DNA of 7,856 nucleotides from DASZZX01 sp036260415. Its GTDB lineage: Bacteria > Actinomycetota > Nitriliruptoria > Nitriliruptorales > JAHWKO01. The notes under the pieces were generated by a model. The model did not search any database, was not told where the DNA came from, and saw only the letters and a list, made by a program, of their open reading frames with translations. A program made the position numbers and the translations under genes. Shown here piece after piece: positions 6,053-7,856 of the stretch. The stretch's first letter is position 1, and every line of letters starts with the position of its first letter. The stretch is from assembly GCA_036260415.1 (NCBI GenBank), contig DASZZX010000347.1:1-7856 (forward strand). The letters are read 5' to 3'.

Positions 6053-6909
6053 GCCCCTCGCCCTGGCACTTGCACCTGCACCCGGACGTGATCGCGGTCG
6101 TGGGGCTCCTCGCCGCCGGGTACGTCTACGCGGTGCGACGCTGGGGGCGGTTGTTCCACCCGGCGGCGGGTGATCCGCCGGCGACGGTGCGGCAGCGGGT
6201 CCTGTTCGGCCTCGGCCTGCTGTCGTTCTGGCTGGCGCTGGGGTGGCCCGTCCACGACCTGGGCGAGGACTACCTCTATGCCGCGCACATGGTGCAGCAC
6301 CTGATCCTCGGGTTCGTGACCCCGCCGTTGCTGCTGCTGGGCACGCCCGAGTGGCTCGGCCGTCTGCTGGTCGGACGTGGCACGGTCGGTGCGACGTACC
6401 GCACCCTGGCCCGCCCGCTGATCGCCGCCGCCATCTTCAACGCCACGCTCGCGCTGATCCACTGGCCCGCGGTCGTCGATCTCATGGTCACCTCGGCACC
6501 GGCCCACGCGGCGCTGCACTGGGTGTTCCTGGTCGGGGCGCTGCTGATGTGGTCGGTCCTGTACAGCCCGCTGCCCGAGGTCCGCGGGCGGCTCGCCGCC
6601 CCCGCCCGGATGCTGTTCCTGTTCGTGCAGACCATCCTGCCGACCGTCCCGGCGTCGTTCCTGACGTTCGGCGAGCGCACCCTGTACCGCTTCTACGAGA
6701 CCACGCCGCGGCTGTGGGGGCTCTCCCCGCGCGACGACATGCAACTGGCCGGTCTGATCATGAAGCTGGGTGGGGGCCTCCTCCTGTGGAGCGTCATCGC
6801 GGTGATGTTCTTCCGTTGGGCCAGCTCCGAGGAACCCGGCCCGGCAGCGTCGGAGCTGCGGGCCAGCGGTTCCGACGCCCCGGCGGGACCGTCCCCCGGC
6901 TGGAGTTGA
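6049..6909 (+). CDS. ctaG: Cytochrome c oxidase assembly factor, caa3 CtaG family
   Basis: This is a polytopic membrane protein required in Bacillus for making active caa3 oxidase, probably by acting in copper delivery to CuB. It is unrelated to the Cox11-type CtaG of proteobacteria. It has 286 residues and about seven hydrophobic segments. Conserved family signatures are AAHMVQHLILG (78-88, His80 and His84), the TPPLLLLGTP turn (91-100), ALIHWP with His138, PAHAALHW with His153 and His157, and DMQLAGLIMKLGGG (230-243). The paired membrane histidines are plausible copper ligands (inference). The tail from about residue 258 is low-complexity and hydrophilic. The GTG start overlaps the previous stop. 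The downstream cupredoxin begins 2 nt after its TGA, so the three genes are tightly coupled. Confidence 0.93.
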   Translation: MSPSPWHLHLHPDVIAVVGLLAAGYVYAVRRWGRLFHPAAGDPPATVRQRVLFGLGLLSFWLALGWPVHDLGEDYLYAAHMVQHLILGFVTPPLLLLGTPEWLGRLLVGRGTVGATYRTLARPLIAAAIFNATLALIHWPAVVDLMVTSAPAHAALHWVFLVGALLMWSVLYSPLPEVRGRLAAPARMLFLFVQTILPTVPASFLTFGERTLYRFYETTPRLWGLSPRDDMQLAGLIMKLGGGLLLWSVIAVMFFRWASSEEPGPAASELRASGSDAPAGPSPGWS

Positions 6910-6911
6910 CC

Positions 6912-7550
6912 ATGAAGCCTGACGTGCGCGACCGTCTCGTGCTCCCGCTGCTGGTGCCGGTCGGGCTGCTCGCCGCGGTCGCGGTGACGGCGGTCACGTT
7001 CGGGATGATCCTGTTCTTCAACCCGATCATCGTGTCGCTCACCATCGCGATCGTCGTGGCGGGCAGCATCCTCGCCGCGTTCGGTCTGGCCAGCGCGGCC
7101 CGCGCCAGCGAGCTCACCCGGGCCAAGCGGGCCGTGATCGTCGTCGCGGGGGTCGCGCCGCTGCTCATCGGCGCGCTCAGCGCCACGAACGTCCTGCCGG
7201 TCGACGCGGTGAAGGTGGCCGACGAGGAGTGCGAGTTCTGCATCCCCGAGGACGCCGTGGAGGTCGTGGCGGAGGGCACCGTCTTCGAGCAGGACACCAT
7301 CGAGCTGCCGGCGGCCGAGGAGGTGTCCATCCTGTTCATCAACCGCGACCAGGGCATCCCGCACAACATCTACATCTACGCGTTGAGCCAGGGTGAACCG
7401 GTCAAGACCGATGCCGTGTTCGCGGGGGAGACCTTCAACGGGCTCGCGCAGCGCGTGTACACGTTCGAAGCGCCCGAGGAGCCCGGCGAGTTCTACTTCG
7501 AGTGCACCGTGCACCCCAACGACATGTTCGGCACGGTCGTCTTCGAGTAG
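6912..7550 (+). CDS. Membrane-anchored cupredoxin (three helices plus type 1 copper-like domain)
   Basis: This protein of 212 residues has three membrane helices (about 10-35, 38-60, 73-92) and a C-terminal cupredoxin-like beta domain (about 115-212). Candidate copper ligands follow the type 1 order: His151 (GIPHNIY), Cys198 and His201 (FECTVHP), and Met205. Basic residues between helices 2 and 3 (Arg63, Arg70, Lys72, Arg73) put that loop inside and the copper domain outside. A CEFC motif at 107-110, between the last helix and the fold, is an extra possible disulfide or metal site. It lacks the two-cysteine CuA loop, so it is not a second subunit II. GGAG 6 nt before ATG 6912 is the likely ribosome site. 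As last gene of the oxidase operon it may donate electrons to the oxidase or move copper for its assembly; which one is unresolved. Confidence 0.82.
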   Translation: MKPDVRDRLVLPLLVPVGLLAAVAVTAVTFGMILFFNPIIVSLTIAIVVAGSILAAFGLASAARASELTRAKRAVIVVAGVAPLLIGALSATNVLPVDAVKVADEECEFCIPEDAVEVVAEGTVFEQDTIELPAAEEVSILFINRDQGIPHNIYIYALSQGEPVKTDAVFAGETFNGLAQRVYTFEAPEEPGEFYFECTVHPNDMFGTVVFE

Positions 7551-7560
7551 CCGATCCTCA

Positions 7561-7593
7561 GGCGGTGCTCACAGCAGCGCGTCGAGCGCCGCC
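7561..7593 (+). terminator. Possible hairpin terminator at the convergent gene ends
   Basis: GGCGGTGCT (7561-7569) can pair with AGCGCCGCC (7585-7593): nine pairs including one G-U, with a 15-nt loop. It begins 10 nt after the cupredoxin stop, where the oxidase operon should end, and lies in the last codons of ctaB on the other strand. There is no T-tract, which is common in high-GC actinobacteria but weakens the call. Confidence 0.35.
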
Positions 7594-7856
7594 ACCGCGA
7601 ACGCGAGCGCCAGGTAGCCGGTCGAGTAGTGGAAGAGCCGCATCGCGTCGCGCACCTGCCGGCTGCGCCGCAGGCGGTGGGCCAGGACCAGCCACCCGCC
7701 GTCGAGCACACCGACCCCGATCAGGTAGACGAGGCCGGCGCGGGCGATCGCCCCGTACGCGAGCGTGACCGCCAACAGCAGGTACGAGTACAGCAGGACG
7801 TGGCGAGTCGTCTCGTCGTTGCCGTGGGTGACCGGCAGCATCGGGACTCCCGCGGT
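7569..7856 (-). CDS. ctaB: Protohaem IX farnesyltransferase (haem O synthase), C-terminal part
   Basis: This UbiA-family membrane prenyltransferase adds a farnesyl group to haem B to give haem O, the precursor of the haem A used by this type of oxidase. Only the last 95 residues are in the window; the frame continues off the right edge. The first visible residues, AGVPMLPV followed by G...T, match the conserved late-loop motif of CtaB. The end has the family's typical R-L-F-x-Y-S-x-x-Y-L-A-L-x-F pattern and finishes in ALDALL. About three hydrophobic segments are seen. The catalytic Asp-rich motifs lie in the missing two-thirds of a protein usually near 300 residues. It is encoded convergently, 18 nt from the cupredoxin stop, so it has its own promoter outside the window. 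Confidence 0.9.
   Translation of the reverse strand, partial: TAGVPMLPVTHGNDETTRHVLLYSYLLLAVTLAYGAIARAGLVYLIGVGVLDGGWLVLAHRLRRSRQVRDAMRLFHYSTGYLALAFAVAALDALL

Noticed and set aside
7229..7243. CEFC in the cupredoxin as a haem c site
   Set aside because: Haem c attachment needs CxxCH; the residue after the second cysteine is isoleucine, so this is at most a disulfide or metal site.
1..7856. tRNA, rRNA, CRISPR array, insertion sequence or phage features
   Set aside because: No repeat-spacer pattern, transposase-like product, terminal inverted repeats or RNA-gene sequence was seen; almost all of the window is accounted for by genes.

Overview
This is a GC-rich bacterial window whose codon third positions are overwhelmingly G or C. 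It suggests a high-GC actinobacterium, probably a deep-branching lineage rather than a mycobacterium or streptomycete, because oxidase subunit II carries its own cytochrome c domain (caa3 type). In the latter groups electrons normally reach the aa3 oxidase through a bcc-aa3 supercomplex. The lineage is an inference from gene content and composition, not from a search.

Layout. Positions 58-1754 hold a two-gene ABC exporter (ATPase and permease, 4-nt overlap). A leader of about 200 bases follows; it contains a diverged copy of the end of the permease gene. From 1957 to 7550 there is a tightly packed plus-strand operon for a haem-copper terminal oxidase and its assembly: ctaC (subunit II with fused cytochrome c), ctaD (subunit I), ctaE (subunit III), a small subunit IV, ctaG (caa3-type assembly factor) and a membrane-anchored cupredoxin. 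The minus-strand 3' end of ctaB (haem O synthase) converges on this operon and runs off the right edge.

How they work together. CtaB helps make the haem used by subunit I. CtaG, and perhaps the cupredoxin, handle copper or electron delivery on the outer face of the membrane. The tethered cytochrome c passes electrons to CuA in subunit II, then to haem a and the haem a3/CuB site in subunit I. Subunits III and IV complete the complex.

The most striking observation is a single in-frame TAG at codon 169 of ctaD, where the family normally has glutamine (CAG). The reading frame is otherwise intact on both sides, and every haem, CuB and proton-channel residue is present across the two halves. As written, this oxidase cannot be made by normal translation. 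The choice is between a sequence error, a recent nonsense allele and stop-codon suppression. Other points worth a look are a three-helix cupredoxin with an extra CxxC, a two-helix C-terminal extension of subunit I, and the duplicated permease tail. I see no evidence of a wholly new system, CRISPR array, RNA gene or mobile element.
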